DNA of 64,000 nt from Viridothelium virens (GCA_010094025.1 ML991773.1:372001-436000), one strand, 5' to 3'. Counted from the first letter of the stretch, positions 32,053-43,149 are shown. Program-made: numbers and translations. The notes: generated by a model not told the origin, from the letters alone.

Positions 32053-33275
32053 TGATCAAGCGGTGCTTGCCTAAGCTCTCCAGAGTAAGGCTGTCTCTGA
32101 AGACCATATTGAGATGGTTTTGAGTCGGAGTTCATGGGGTATGCAGAAAGGGCGATCATGGATCGGATAGTCTCATCTCGTAGTCAACGCTCGTATCATT
32201 TTGAAACGGTTTTCTGACGATTGGTCTCATTGTATGAATGCTGAGTCAGCCCGAGTTGTTCAAGTGGAGTTATACATATCTGCCCAGACCAAGTTCCAAG
32301 TTTCGCATCCTTGGCAGACATCATCGTTACAAGGTTTGAGCCAAGCCACAAAAGATTATCCCACGACCCGGTAAGTCGTCCTGGTAGGATAGGTGTATAT
32401 CTCATTGCTCTCCTCTATTTCACAGCCGTAAACTCTACAGTACCATTCCCACGAGTACCCAAAAAATTTACATCCCTCATTGCACTACAGCATTCCTCAA
32501 GGCGCAACGCAAGGATTCATACCAGAGCTCTCACCACCCAAATCTCGGTTTCATCATGCCATTAATGTGGACAAAGCAGTTCGGCGGAAAACATGGTGGT
32601 GCGTCTCATACTCTTCCACTCTTAACGTCTATTCTCTTGACAGATCTGACCGAGAGACAGGTGGCGGAATCATCGTCGACAAGAATGGCGTTCGGAGGGC
32701 ACCCTTTCGATTCAGTTTGGGAAAATTCAATTGCTTTCGCTAAGCGAACCTCTCTTTCTTGCCCTTCACCTACCAAAGCGCGATTACCCAAGTTCTCGTC
32801 TCGAAAGTGGAGTAATCGTGATGATGGTCCGAGAATACAACAGTCGAGAGGAGCTGAGGCTGGCGAGGTGCGGAAGCGATATACTGAGAATAGAAGCTTA
32901 CAGTAAAGTCAAGACGGGTCGGCTGAACGGAATTGCTCAAGTGCGATGCTCTGCGCATGTTATGATTAGACGAAGCTGCGGATGCCATAATATTAGACTT
33001 CTTTTCCTCTTCCGTCCAATTACATCCAGTACCCATAGTTTGTACTTTTGCCTCTTAATATATGTATCATCACTCCTCCATTGTCAACTCAAGAGCACTC
33101 CATGCTCACAACCCGAAAGAAGAAGAATCCCACAGTTTCCCGCTATGCATTATGATGACCATTGGAGCCAGAGGAGTCTAAAAGGAGAGACATTGACCAC
33201 ATGATCCGTCGTGAAGATACGTGTACACAGTGTGAGGGCGAACATGCCCCCCAATCATCAACCCCAGCAAATTTT
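32053..33275. other. Intergenic region with a doubtful small frame near 32556-32906
   Basis: About 1.2 kb. A plus-strand frame starts MPLMWTKQFGGKH at 32556 and could be spliced (48-nt intron, G/GTGGTG...GACAG, about 32595-32642) to DLTERQVAESSSTRM and on to a stop at 32906. A second frame through the same acceptor, ending VDKNGVRRAPFRF, is just as open, so neither is called a gene. No other feature seen. Confidence 0.35.
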
Positions 33276-34970
33276 TTACAGGAAACCGAAAAAGGCGACC
33301 ACAGACTCCATTACGGCTACCAGCCCTACAGCCCACATCGCAACGGTTCCCAACGCGCCTACATCCCTCCTTTCCGCCGCAGCAGTTTGCAATCCTGGCG
33401 CCGGTCCCGTTCCTGACGCCCCCGCCGACCCAGTAGGTCCCGCACCACCAGATCCTTCCGAACCGCTAGCAGCAACGACGGCAAAGCTGGTGATGGTCGT
33501 CGACTGACCACCCGGCAGCGTCGAGGTCGAGAGGACGAGAGAGGAGAGGGCACCGAGGCCCGAGGGCGTTATGGTGGTGACAATGGTGGAACCTTTCGCA
33601 TCGGTAGTAGTGAGGACCGCGCCTGGAGTGGCACCGGAAAGGACGACGCTGTTGCCGAAGCGATCGGTTGTAGTGAGGAGATTGTTGCCCGCTGCGGAGG
33701 AGCCAGAGGGGCGGATGGCAGGTGCGGAGACCTGGGCGCTGGTGGTGAGGATAGGTGAACCTTGGGAATTGGTGGTGGAGAAGATGGCGGCTGGGACTTG
33801 GGTGGAGGATGTGATGGATTGACCTTGAGCATTGGTGGTCGTGAGGGGGATAAAGGTGCTAGCTGTTGCCGCGGAGAATGCTGAGGTAGTTTCGACGATC
33901 GCAGAGCCACCAGACGAAGTAGAGAGGGTGACAGGGACGACGATTCCGGGGTTAGACGACGATGATGCGGGCGGTGGTGGAGGAGCACCTGTGGACGATG
34001 TTTGTTCAGAACTGGAGCCGGGAGAGGCTGATAGGATAGTGGACGAGGAAGAGGAAGGAGAAGGGGAAGTACCGGCACCGGTGGTGGACGTCGAGGGAGA
34101 GGACGCCGAAGGAGAAGCACCGCTAGGAGAAGTAGGCTGAGCGCTGGAAGAGCCAGTGCTGCTATCGCCTACAGACAGGGAAGATTCAGAGCTAGTCACT
34201 AGAGAGCTACGAGATGAAGCTGAGATTTGAGATGACAGTGAAGAGCTGCCGGATCCTGTGGACGAAGCTTGTTGAGAGCTTGATCCTGAGGAACTTTCGG
34301 TGGAGAGAGAAGAGATTGAAGTGGTTATGGAAGATGAAGAGGCAGAAACTGTGGTAAACAAGCCTGCAGAAGTAGTTGCAGAAGTAGTTGCAGAAACCGA
34401 CTTACTCGTTGTCGCAGTTGTACCTGGAGCAGTGCTTGTAGGGGAAACAGAGGTAGGTGAAGCTGGTGTGGTCGCAGTGTCCGAAGTGGTCGAAGTGGTT
34501 GGAATAGTTGTACTTGGCGGATTGGAAGTTGTCGGAGAGGTACTTGTGGACGGGGTGCTTTGAGTGGAAGTTGGGCTTGTGGATGTTGGAGTCGTCGTAT
34601 CTGTAGAACTCGTCGTCGGAGTTACTGATGATGAAGTCGACGTAACACCAATAGTGCTGGTACCTGACGAGACCGCTGAACTGGATGTCGCGGTGACACC
34701 ATTATCGGAGACGTTGGTCGAAGATTCTTGTCGCTTAGCAAGTTCTATCTGCGCCATCGAGATGATTTGAGTGGCCAAGGGCAACTCGTCCCTGTCTTGC
34801 GATCCAGCGACAAAGCCATCGTCCGAAGGCGTATCCAGTGAAGGATCGAAATCAGAGGGATCCGAGAGCAGATTGCTGCTGCTAGCTTGCGGTCTGCCCT
34901 CTCCTGAGACGCACTTCGCCACGATGGCGAGGTTGCCCCAGAAGAGCAGCAGGTCGCGGAGGACTAACAT
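33276..34970 (-). CDS. Ser/Thr-rich secreted protein, probably GPI-anchored cell-wall protein (564 aa)
   Basis: Single exon. Seen: an N-terminal signal-like segment (MLVLRDLLLFWGNLAIVAKC); an acidic linker; a Kex2-like site (LAKRQESS at about 76-83); a Ser/Thr/Pro mucin-like region of about 230 residues with no Asn-rich or Cys content; a middle with imperfect TTTNAQGQS / TTTDAKGST-like repeats; and a C-terminal hydrophobic segment (VAMWAVGLVAVMESVVAFF) preceded by small residues and Arg (AAAERRDVG), as in a GPI-attachment signal. No enzyme domain is visible. Likely a heavily O-mannosylated surface protein. Mucin-like composition makes homology hard to judge, so the function is unassigned. Confidence 0.78.
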   Translation of the reverse strand: MLVLRDLLLFWGNLAIVAKCVSGEGRPQASSSNLLSDPSDFDPSLDTPSDDGFVAGSQDRDELPLATQIISMAQIELAKRQESSTNVSDNGVTATSSSAVSSGTSTIGVTSTSSSVTPTTSSTDTTTPTSTSPTSTQSTPSTSTSPTTSNPPSTTIPTTSTTSDTATTPASPTSVSPTSTAPGTTATTSKSVSATTSATTSAGLFTTVSASSSSITTSISSLSTESSSGSSSQQASSTGSGSSSLSSQISASSRSSLVTSSESSLSVGDSSTGSSSAQPTSPSGASPSASSPSTSTTGAGTSPSPSSSSSTILSASPGSSSEQTSSTGAPPPPPASSSSNPGIVVPVTLSTSSGGSAIVETTSAFSAATASTFIPLTTTNAQGQSITSSTQVPAAIFSTTNSQGSPILTTSAQVSAPAIRPSGSSAAGNNLLTTTDRFGNSVVLSGATPGAVLTTTDAKGSTIVTTITPSGLGALSSLVLSTSTLPGGQSTTITSFAVVAASGSEGSGGAGPTGSAGASGTGPAPGLQTAAAERRDVGALGTVAMWAVGLVAVMESVVAFFGFL

Positions 34971-36892
34971 GGTGACTCAATTGACGGGATCCAAGGAGTT
35001 GTGGAGAGATGCTGCATTCAAAGCATGATTAGTACTGAGGAGACGAAGAGAAGAAAGGTGTGTTGGACGTACAGTCAATATGTATGGCCGGTGAGTGGCG
35101 CAGGAGGCCCAGGCTCGGCTGGGCGCAGGTGGGTTGCAGTTGCAGTCGCAGTCGCTGCCCTGCTCTTCCCAACCCCGCTCCGCTTTCTACCTCTGTGCTA
35201 TTCTTGACCGCCTACTGCACTGCTGATACACTGGACGAACGAGTGTGGATTATACAACAAACGAGCGGAGATGTAGAAGGGAGAACCCAAGTACCGTATG
35301 GTGATAGCCTGGAAGAGATGCACTACGTAACTAATACCCAGACCAAGTGGAGAATGCGAAACGGGCAGGCGCAGCAGCCAGACCCACACCACTGCACACT
35401 GCCCTAAAACAGGGTTCGGAGTTTCGGCCTCTCTCAAAAACTGCTTCCTACTAATAATAAGACTTCCGTATTGTACATCAAAATTCTGGAGTCTTATGAA
35501 GGTTCTCGTGTCAATGCAGACATTCGCTTAGACTTTAATTCATAACAATACGTTTAGTTTTGGCAGCTTGAAGTATTGAGTAAGTAGTATTCCAGGTAAT
35601 AGGAGTACTCAGTTGCCGACCGTCCTCCATCCTTCTGGGCTCTGACTGGAGAATGGATGACAAGAAAGCCACTTAGGTAGCTTCCACCTACTTAGCCGTT
35701 GGCCAGGGTGCAATTTCGCCCCATCGGGAAACTGGAGATATGCTGAACCATGGTCTTCCCTGGTCGGCACGCAACAGTCTTGCGTAAGTCGCAGGGGCTA
35801 AATACTTGATTCGGGTCCATTTGGACCGTATGACGTCGAATTATATCGAGCACGTTCATTGTCACCCAAATTTCACCTCTGCGCTGGCCCGAGACCGGGG
35901 GAATAAAAAAAAAAACAACAACCAAGGGTTTGAGCGATTTGCCAGGGCTCCCCGTATCTCTAGCTATTCGCCGTATACGAATTCTCAGACCCACGGGAAG
36001 AGTCTCATCCCAAGCTGTTTCAAAACTTCAGATGTGCCATGCGCTGCAGTGCGTAACCCAATGAATTCTGGTACCCTTTGTCTTGGTGAATCCATCGTGC
36101 AGACTTCGTTTACCTCTTGTCCGTTTTCCCTAGACTAAGGTTTCAGCGCAAGCCAGCCATTCAAATTTCTATGTCTGCACGCGGGTGACATGAAAAGTGG
36201 CAAATCAACTAGGGGGACCGTCACTAAGAGCGGCTGCACTGGTTACCTTCTCTAATAATACAATCTGTTCGTGATATCAAGATGCGCAAGTGTTCTGACA
36301 ATTTGTAGGATCATATAGTCTAAGTCGGAAGCTATCTCTTTCCCTTTACTTATCGTTGGATAAAAAAAACTATTTATTAGATAATAATAGATGAGTTAAC
36401 TTGTGAGTGCCGCTTTTCTTATTATCCGTTGAAAGGGATACAGAGTGCAGAATTAACCCTTAAAATATATAGCAAAAGTTATGAAGCTCAGAACAATTAC
36501 CTTATGTGTAGTAATGATGGTGCTTCACAGTGACAGATCGATGGCCATGTACTGCGTAGTCCTTATTCTCGTGCCTATATCAAAATATTGAACAGGCTAG
36601 AAATCTTTCTGTGTCGGTGTGGAAAGCGATCCGCCAACTTTTACCGTCGTGGGGAAAGAACTTCGCACGGCTGGCAAGACACAGAAAAGTCTCGATAAAC
36701 TTGATTTGTACTCGGAGGGCAACTATACAAGCAAAAGGGGTATCCTGCCTAACTCCGTTCGGGAAATCTGATTACGAAATAGTACGACCTCATCTCATTC
36801 CAATGAGCTCAGGTCGACAAGCAGTCCATGTATCCAAACAAGTCAAATCAAGACCTGAATCTTCTGGCCATGAGACTGCATCCTCAATCTTA
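34971..36892. other. Long intergenic region (1.9 kb)
   Basis: Only short fortuitous frames on both strands. Near 35904-35915 there is a short poly-A tract. The part at 36360-36480 is AT-rich (aactatttattagataataa). I see no RNA gene, repeat family or mobile element. It probably contains the promoter of the GPI-protein gene and the 3' UTR of the RhoGAP gene. Confidence 0.4.
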
Positions 36893-39478
36893 TCACGAGC
36901 CTTCAGCCTCATCCTTTCTCGGTACATCCATCGATCTGCCTCTGTTGTCGCCCCTCAACCCATCGGGTGCCTGTCCCATACTCTGCCTAGGGACTGAAGT
37001 CTCTCCTCGTGGTGGTGTCTTTCCCCTCTTCTCCTTCTCCCTCGCCTTTTCCCCCTCCCGCTCTCTCCTTTCCTGCAACTTTCCTCGGAACCAGTCGATA
37101 GGACCCTTTTTCTCGGGATCCTTGTTCGCCGGCTCCGAGCTGGTATGCAGGACATGCGTCGGCGTAGCTTGCCCCTCGCCAGGCGCTGAATGAACTGTAT
37201 CGACATTCATTGCTTGCAGAGCGCGGCTGGTGCTCCCCACTGAGGTGGTGCTTCGGTGTTCTGGACCAGCAAGAGGTGCATGTTCTGACGAAATATCCTT
37301 TGACTCATGATCACGCTTACGATTGGGGGATGCACGACGCCATCTGTGCTTTCTTTTCTCTCTCTCTGGCCGTGCGTTGGGGTCCCCGCTGTAGTCATGT
37401 TCAGAGTAGTCTGTTACGGAGGAATGAGAATTGAAAGAGTTACTTGGCGAAAGCGTAGGCTTCAAGTTAAGCCCTGTAGAGCGATGAGGTGCGTTGGAGG
37501 CTTCAGTAGAGGTAGACTGCTCTTTTGCGGCTTCTCCTTGCAATAGTGCCGCCGATGAGCCCACAGGGGACATGGGATGTTCGCCTTCGACAGCGTGCAG
37601 TGAATGACTTGAGCTGTGCGCACTGTGGTTGTTGCTGCCAGGAATACGTTTCTTCTGTAGTTTGTTGGGCTTCCGGACTTCCTTCTTCTCGTTTTCGCTT
37701 GTTGGGGATCGATTAAACATGCTAGTGAAAGTGCGGGCAGGCGTGCCCGCTGAAGCCGTGGAAGGAGTATTAGAAAGATTTCGATGATTAGGAGGGAGGT
37801 TCGCGCTCGTACTCTGCAAGTCCACTGATGAATCAATTTTCAGCGCTTTTTCTGTTGGCAGGTTTAGTTGCGGTCCGGAAGCCACGGTTGCAGCTGTTGG
37901 CGTGGTACCCTCACTAGAGACCGGTCGGGTAACCTCAGAGGCCGAAGGAGGTGATTGCTCTACCATTGGCGGAAGACCACTTCGCGGAGTAGATTGCAAG
38001 TCGGGCTGTGCGGACGCAGGAGGTGGAGCTCCAGGTCCTCCTGTAACCGGCGTTGGTGGATCTGAAGGCCTCTCACGACCATCTCGAGGAAAGCGAGAAG
38101 CGGGTACAGCTGGTGACTTCTTGGAAGGCAAGGTATTGCTTCGGTGAACGCCAGAGCCTCCACTGCTATTCCCATACGATGGGGTCACTGGGCCTGGACT
38201 TCCCATTGATTGTTTTGAACCTCGGGAGGATACTGAGACATTCCTTCTGATGCCACCAAACTTGCGCACGCTCTCGGCTCCGGCGCTGGCGTTTGATCCT
38301 GACCTTGCCACGGTAGTCTTCGATCGGCCAGGCCCTGGTGAAGATGGTGTTTTTGGTGTTGGAGCGCCACTTTGTACCTCTCTGACGGTCTCCTCGTCTG
38401 CAGCAGTGCCCTTCATACCGATGAGGAAAGAGTCTTGATTCTCAATCAAAAAGATGAGAACGTCTTGGCTCAGCCTATACTCTGCTGGTGCCATGTCGTG
38501 AGTTGGATGCGAAAGAAGACCGGGTTGAAAAATGGCTGCAAGATTAGGGGTCGGCATTTTGTTCAAATCCGACTTCGAGGCGAAGACAGCTAGTAGATCC
38601 AGGATATACAGAAGGAGCTGACGGTTCAAAGGTGGCAATTCGGTGATCAGCTGTTTGTATCTCTCAATTGCTTCCTCGGCATTGAAATCACCAATGTCGG
38701 GGGATTGAGCATCCATGGGTCCCACAGCTTGAGCTTGGTGATTGCGAATGGGATCCCTGAACCGGTCGTAGAAGTCGAGGGGAATGATAGGTTCAGGGAG
38801 GTGATTAAAATACCGCCTCAGTATGTTCGCCGCGTCATGTACAGTGTAACCGGTCCAGTCAAGACCTTTACCGTAGCGGTCTGGAGAGTCGAAGGTCGAC
38901 CGCAGTTCTTTTATTCTCTTCTCTGCGCCAGCCAGACGGAAGATACCTTCGACATCCGTAGCTATAGTAACCATCATCGCGTTAGCGACTAACTCCGTCG
39001 AAGGCAATGCAAGGATCACTGACCTTTCTCCTTTAGAAAAACACCACATTTGGCAACGACAATCGGAACGTAGCCATAGATATAGCTTTTGCCATCGTCG
39101 TTGTATAGAGAGATTGCAACATTTGCGTAACGAATACTTGTTTGGAGAGGAACTCCGAAGATGCCTTGCGGGGAGTTATTTTCTGCGACAATTGTGTCAG
39201 AGAATGTAGCAACGAGCATTGGTATAGTAGTGCAGATGAGAGAAGGAGGACGTGATTTGGTGTAAGTTGGGTTTTGTGCCAAAAGGCTAAAGGCATAGTG
39301 AAGAGTATCAATACACACCTTTTTCCTCTTCTTTTCTTGTCGTGCCTCTTTTGAAAGTCTTCCACCACGATGCCAGGTCTCTTTTCGCGGTTACTGTCTC
39401 GCTAGCTGATGGTGCAGGCTTGGGTTCGTTATTATTCTGTCGAGCACCCGCCGTGTTATTATGTGTCCCGTTCGCCAT
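36893..39478 (-). CDS. Rho GTPase-activating protein, Sac7/Bag7 type
   Basis: Exons (minus): 39319-39478, 39024-39164 and 36893-38961; introns of 154 nt and 62 nt (GTCAGT donor); 789 aa. Seen: a RhoGAP domain at about 54-275, beginning GIFGVPLQTSIRYANVAI, with the arginine finger in VEGIFRLAG (Arg109) and the conserved blocks TGYTVHDAANILRRYF, LPEPIIPLDFYDRF and LNKMPTPNLAAIFQPGLL. The remaining ~510 residues are disordered Ser/Pro/Thr-rich with a basic stretch (REKRKHRWRRASPNRKRD) and a charged C-terminal helix (RGKLQERREREGEKAREKEK). By family it inactivates Rho1, which controls wall synthesis and actin. An in-frame ATG five codons upstream (39493) is an alternative start. Divergent from TIM9. 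Confidence 0.93.
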
Positions 39479-39493
39479 GTCAATGAATGACAA

Positions 39494-40431
39494 GCGAGAG
39501 ACTCGTCTCTATGTATTTATCCGAATGCCGTGGTGACTGCGTGTGCGCGGCGAAGTTACTGCGCGTTGCCGACGTAATAACACCGGCGCGGTTAGAAGGA
39601 TGCGGAGTGAGGTTTGCCTCTTCGCCGCGACGCGACCCAGAATCGGGGAAAATAGAATCTATGGCAGAACGGGTCGCAAGGGTGTTGTCCAGTCTATAGG
39701 TCGCGCGCGAAAAGGTTGAAGATGAGTTGACAGGAGCCGGCCTTGCGAGGACTTGTGAGGACTTGTGAGGACTTGCGAGGACCAGTGTCCCAAGTCCGCG
39801 TCGATTCTAAGGCTTGGCAGACTGGGATGGGCGACGTAGCGTGGGCTGGTAACCCTGCAGCATACGCTTCCCAGACCTAGCAAAGCAAGATGTAATGGAA
39901 GAAAGTGTGCGCTTGAGGTGAAGGTAGACGGCCGAAGCAGGCGACCAATGTCGAGATGAATATGCGCTGAGTTGGTGGATAAGCGGCCGGGTTCAAAGCA
40001 GGCTACAAGATGGCGGCTGCGATTGATCAGGGACTTGGGCGCGTTCGCTCGCCTGCCAGCACGCCCAAGTAAAAATAGCTCAGCAGCGCGAAGGCAAACT
40101 GCGCAGCGAGGCCTGGATGCGAAAGGACGATTATGGATGCTGGTGTGGGTTGGAGCATAAAGAGAAGGACAGCATTGAAGAGCGAGGCCAACCTTCCCGT
40201 CGGTCCTCATGAGTCACGTGGTCGTGGTCATGGTTGGTGCACTCGCTCCACAGTACCTTATTAGCCCTTGACGAATGAGGTAGAGGTACTAGGAGCTGAC
40301 CGAGCTTGTCACCTCGTGCTTTCATCGCCGCGAGGAGGAAATACTCATTTTCGAACCTGCCTACCTACTCTCCTGACCCGACCGAGACCGCCTTCATCCC
40401 TCTAACTCAAACTCACTAATAATATTTGACC
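39494..40431. other. Divergent intergenic region RhoGAP / TIM9 with a 10-bp tandem repeat
   Basis: About 940 nt. It contains four copies of a 10-bp unit (consensus ACTTGTGAGG) at 39741-39780. A 183-codon minus-strand frame (39659-40210) crosses the repeat and shows no protein-family character; I treat it as chance. Probably the promoters of both genes. Confidence 0.45.
39741..39780. repeat. 10-bp tandem repeat, four copies
   Basis: Units CCTTGCGAGG, ACTTGTGAGG (twice) and ACTTGCGAGG in a row, in the RhoGAP/TIM9 intergenic region. Confidence 0.8.
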
Positions 40432-40808
40432 ATGGATAGGGATGTATCCCTTGTCTAATTGAAGCATGTCTGCTAACAGATCTTATAGTCTTTCTATGCA
40501 AGAGCAACGAGAGCTCCAATCTCGCCTGGAGAAGAAACAGATGAAGGATTTCATGGGCGTTCGTCTGCTGGTTCTTATGGGGCAATAGTGCAGAAGCTGA
40601 TCAAACCTAGGTCTACTCAAGACTCGTCCAACGCTGTTTCGACGACTGTGTCAACGACTTCACCAGCAAATCGCTTTTACCTAAGGAGGAAGGCTGCATC
40701 ATGCGCTGTGTCGACAAATACTTCAAGGGCACGGAAAGATTACAAACAAGGTTCCAGGAACTCAATGCACAAATGGTGCAGCAGGGAAATGCCTTGCCAG
40801 GGAGATAA
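40432..40808 (+). CDS. TIM9: Mitochondrial intermembrane-space chaperone Tim9
   Basis: The core exons are clear: a frame through 40489-40558 encodes [20 protein letters not shown], and 40611-40808 encodes [17 protein letters not shown] through to NALPGR. They are joined by a 52-nt intron (40559-40610). Seen: the twin CX3C motifs CFDDC and CIMRC that form two disulphides through Mia40. Family role: Tim9-Tim10 hexamers carry hydrophobic inner-membrane precursors across the intermembrane space. The 5' end is odd. The family start MDxLS is obtained ([12 protein letters not shown]) only if 40432-40439 is exon 1 and the intron 40440-40488 has a GG donor (GGATGT). The alternatives are an unspliced ATG at 40466 ([11 protein letters not shown], 96 aa) or the ATG at 40496. 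Confidence 0.88.
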
Positions 40809-40949
40809 GCACGAGACAATTTGCCAGGTGGTAAGGATGGGAGAAGGGAAAAGCTCAATTGTACTATATCGCGCTACACGAGGCGCAGCATATTCGGGCG
40901 TTCGTGGACTCTATATCATGTTCTCGGCTCTGCTTGAATACGAAGAAAT

Positions 40950-41750
40950 TTAGAGGCCAGCCCGGAGGGCGCTTTCAAGGAAGCCCACACCGGCCTGCAC
41001 TCCATCCACAATAACCACAGCCCGTCCCTTCTGCTCTCCGAGTTCGTCTATACACGCTTCCCGTACAGTCTCGTTCATACCTGCCATTCCTGCGCATCCC
41101 AAGCATATTGCGCCAACGTTTCCTCTTTTCACTAATCTTGTCGTTGCCTGTAGCATTCGTGTCTTCACGTCTTCCGCCGGAGCGTCATGCAACTCGACTG
41201 CTTTCAGTCCGGTAGACTCCACACCAGCAAAACGTTCCAATCCCGAACCTAACCAAGTTGACATAGCTTTAGTCAGAAGTTCTTCCCACGCCTTTCCTGC
41301 AGTTACAATTCCAAATCTCTGCTCCCGGCCCATCGCAAGTAAACTGGACCCAATCGATGCTTCAAATATGCCAGTCACGGACTTTCTTTCACGCTTAATA
41401 GCATCTTGATCTTTCAAAAGCGGGACTAGGGGATGCTGGGAAAAACAGGCTACGAGAAAGCCATGGTGTCGCTCAAGCAGTGGCTTCAGGGATGGCAGGC
41501 AATGCTCGGCACTTTCCGCTGCATCCTCCTCATTATCAATAGACTTGGGACCTGATGGGGCTGTAAAAAAAGAGAATTGAGTCTATCACCGTGAAGGGAA
41601 TCTAGATGAGCTATTGACCCATGATATTCGGAATTCTTCTTAATTGCTCACTTCGTTGTAGTTTAGCTCATCAACGAGGGGCTTTAGGGCATCTGTCATC
41701 CCCTGAGTAGAATTGGGATTGATGATAAGGATTGAACGTTTCGCAGACAT
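40950..41750 (-). CDS. Asp/Glu/hydantoin racemase-family protein (Dcg1-like)
   Basis: Exons (minus): 41652-41750 and 40950-41582, with a 69-nt intron (GTGAGC...GATAG); 243 aa. The acceptor giving TQFSFFTAPSGPKSIDNEED is chosen because it restores the family block; the later TACAG site puts the frame into a stop. Seen: ILIINPNSTQGMTD at the N-terminus, and the two catalytic-type cysteines in FLVACFSQHP (Cys79) and ICLGCAGMAG (Cys196), expected at facing positions of the two-domain racemase fold. Yeast DCG1 is linked to allantoin metabolism by regulation, but the substrate of this group is not established. Convergent with TIM9, stops 141 nt apart. Confidence 0.9.
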
Positions 41751-42238
41751 TTTTGACAAGATTCTTGCCTCGAAGTGAGGATGTGGTGGCGATCTTGAAA
41801 GGACTACGGAATGTAAATGTATGGATGACCCCACATGTGATTCAATAAGGTATCCATCAACGTCATACGCACCTACCTTTTCATTAATAGCGTCGTGGGG
41901 TGGGACTATTTTCGCGATGTTATGAAGACTGACCTATATTTTCTGTCTTTTTGTTGTAAAATCAATATATACAAATATCAAGTATACTCATCAACCCAGA
42001 AGCTTCACTTATTTTTACAGATTGTTTGATAGAAAAGAATGAAAATCGCAGTAGACTAAAGACCTTGTTCTCACCTCGGCTTTCTTCACCCACAACGATG
42101 TTTCCCGCGGTTTTTAGCTAGCAGCACTACTAAAGCTGTCCAGATAATAATCTGGACTCGTGTGCGCTCCTGAAGAAAGTCACGCAATATGCTGTGACAG
42201 GTTAACACGGAGCCCTACCTAAAATCTTTGTAGAGAAG
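41751..42238. other. Divergent intergenic region, Dcg1-like / HAD hydrolase
   Basis: 488 nt between divergent starts, AT-rich around 41930-42010. Presumably both promoters; no specific motif assigned. Confidence 0.4.
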
Positions 42239-43149
42239 ATGAGCAACCCCAAACCAAGAGCACTGCTCTTCGACATCGGAGGCGTTTGCGTACGTGGACT
42301 TTCACTTGGTTCCATTCCCTATAAAAACTATCACTGACAAGATCACAGGTAGTCTCCCCCTTCCAAGGCATCCTCGACTACGAAAAATCCCACAACATCC
42401 CCACCGGCTGGGTCAACCACGCCATCTCCAAGTCCAGCCCCAACGGCGCCTGGCAACGCCTCGAGCGCGGCGAAATCCCCCTCGACGCCACCTTCTTCGC
42501 CGCCTTCAAACACGACCTCGAGCACCCCTCCCACTGGGCAGCCTTCATCCTCTCCCGCCCAATCCCTCCCAAAAGCGAACCCCCCTCAAGGCCTTCCCCT
42601 CCCCCATCCATCGACGCCGAAGCCCTCTTCTGGCGCATGATGTCCCTCTCCCGCACGCCAGACCCTTACATGTACCCCGCGCTGCGCCGGCTCGCCTCCT
42701 CCTCCCCCGGCAGCCCACGCCCCTTCGTCCTCGGCGCCCTCTCCAACACCGTCATCTTCCCCCCAGGGCACCCATTCAACGCGCCCGCCGACGCGCGAGC
42801 CGATCTGCGCGCGTGCTTCGATGTGTTTGTGAGCAGCGCACATGTCGGGCTGCGGAAGCCGGATCCACGTATCTATGCGTTGGCGCTGGAGCGGCTGCGG
42901 GAGGAGGTGCGGAGGAGGGAGAGGGAAGAAGGGAAGGGGGAGGAGGAGGGGCAGGAGTTGCGGGCTGAGGAGGTGGTGTTTCTGGATGATATTGGAGAGA
43001 ACTTGAAGGCGGCGAGGGCGGCGGGGATGCGGACGGTGAGGGTGTGGTTGGGGAGGACGGAGGGGGCGGTGAGGGAGCTGGAGGGGATTACGGGGATGAG
43101 GCTTCTGGAGACTGAGAGCGGTGGTGGTGAAGATAGGGCGAAGATGTGA
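42239..43149 (+). CDS. HAD-superfamily hydrolase (283 aa)
   Basis: Exons 42239-42289 and 42349-43149; the 59-nt intron joins LLFDIGGVC to VVSPFQGILDYEKS. Seen: HAD motif I as FDIGGV (nucleophile Asp12, with Gly where the second Asp usually is), as in the acyl-CoA-dehydrogenase-10 / epoxide-hydrolase-N-terminal group; motif II in GALSNT; the motif III lysine in LRKPDPRIY; and motif IV FLDDIGENLKAAR. A charged insert of about 25 residues (RREREEGKGEEEGQ) sits between motifs III and IV. Substrate unknown. The exon is extremely C-rich up to about 42830 and then G-rich, so the insert may result from expansion of purine-rich DNA. Confidence 0.88.

Noticed and set aside
35060-35407. 115-codon plus-strand frame near the start of the GPI-type gene
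   Set aside because: Composition is like the surrounding noncoding DNA; no motif and no supporting splice structure.
36611-36997. 128-codon plus-strand frame downstream of the RhoGAP gene
   Set aside because: Overlaps the RhoGAP 3' end antisense and has no recognisable motif.
39659-40210. 183-codon minus-strand frame in the RhoGAP/TIM9 intergenic region
   Set aside because: It spans the 10-bp repeat and gives no conserved-looking protein.
42294-42968. 224-codon plus-strand frame in another phase of the HAD gene
   Set aside because: Translation is an Arg/Pro-rich shadow (RHPRLRKIPQHPHRLG); HAD motifs are all in the other frame.
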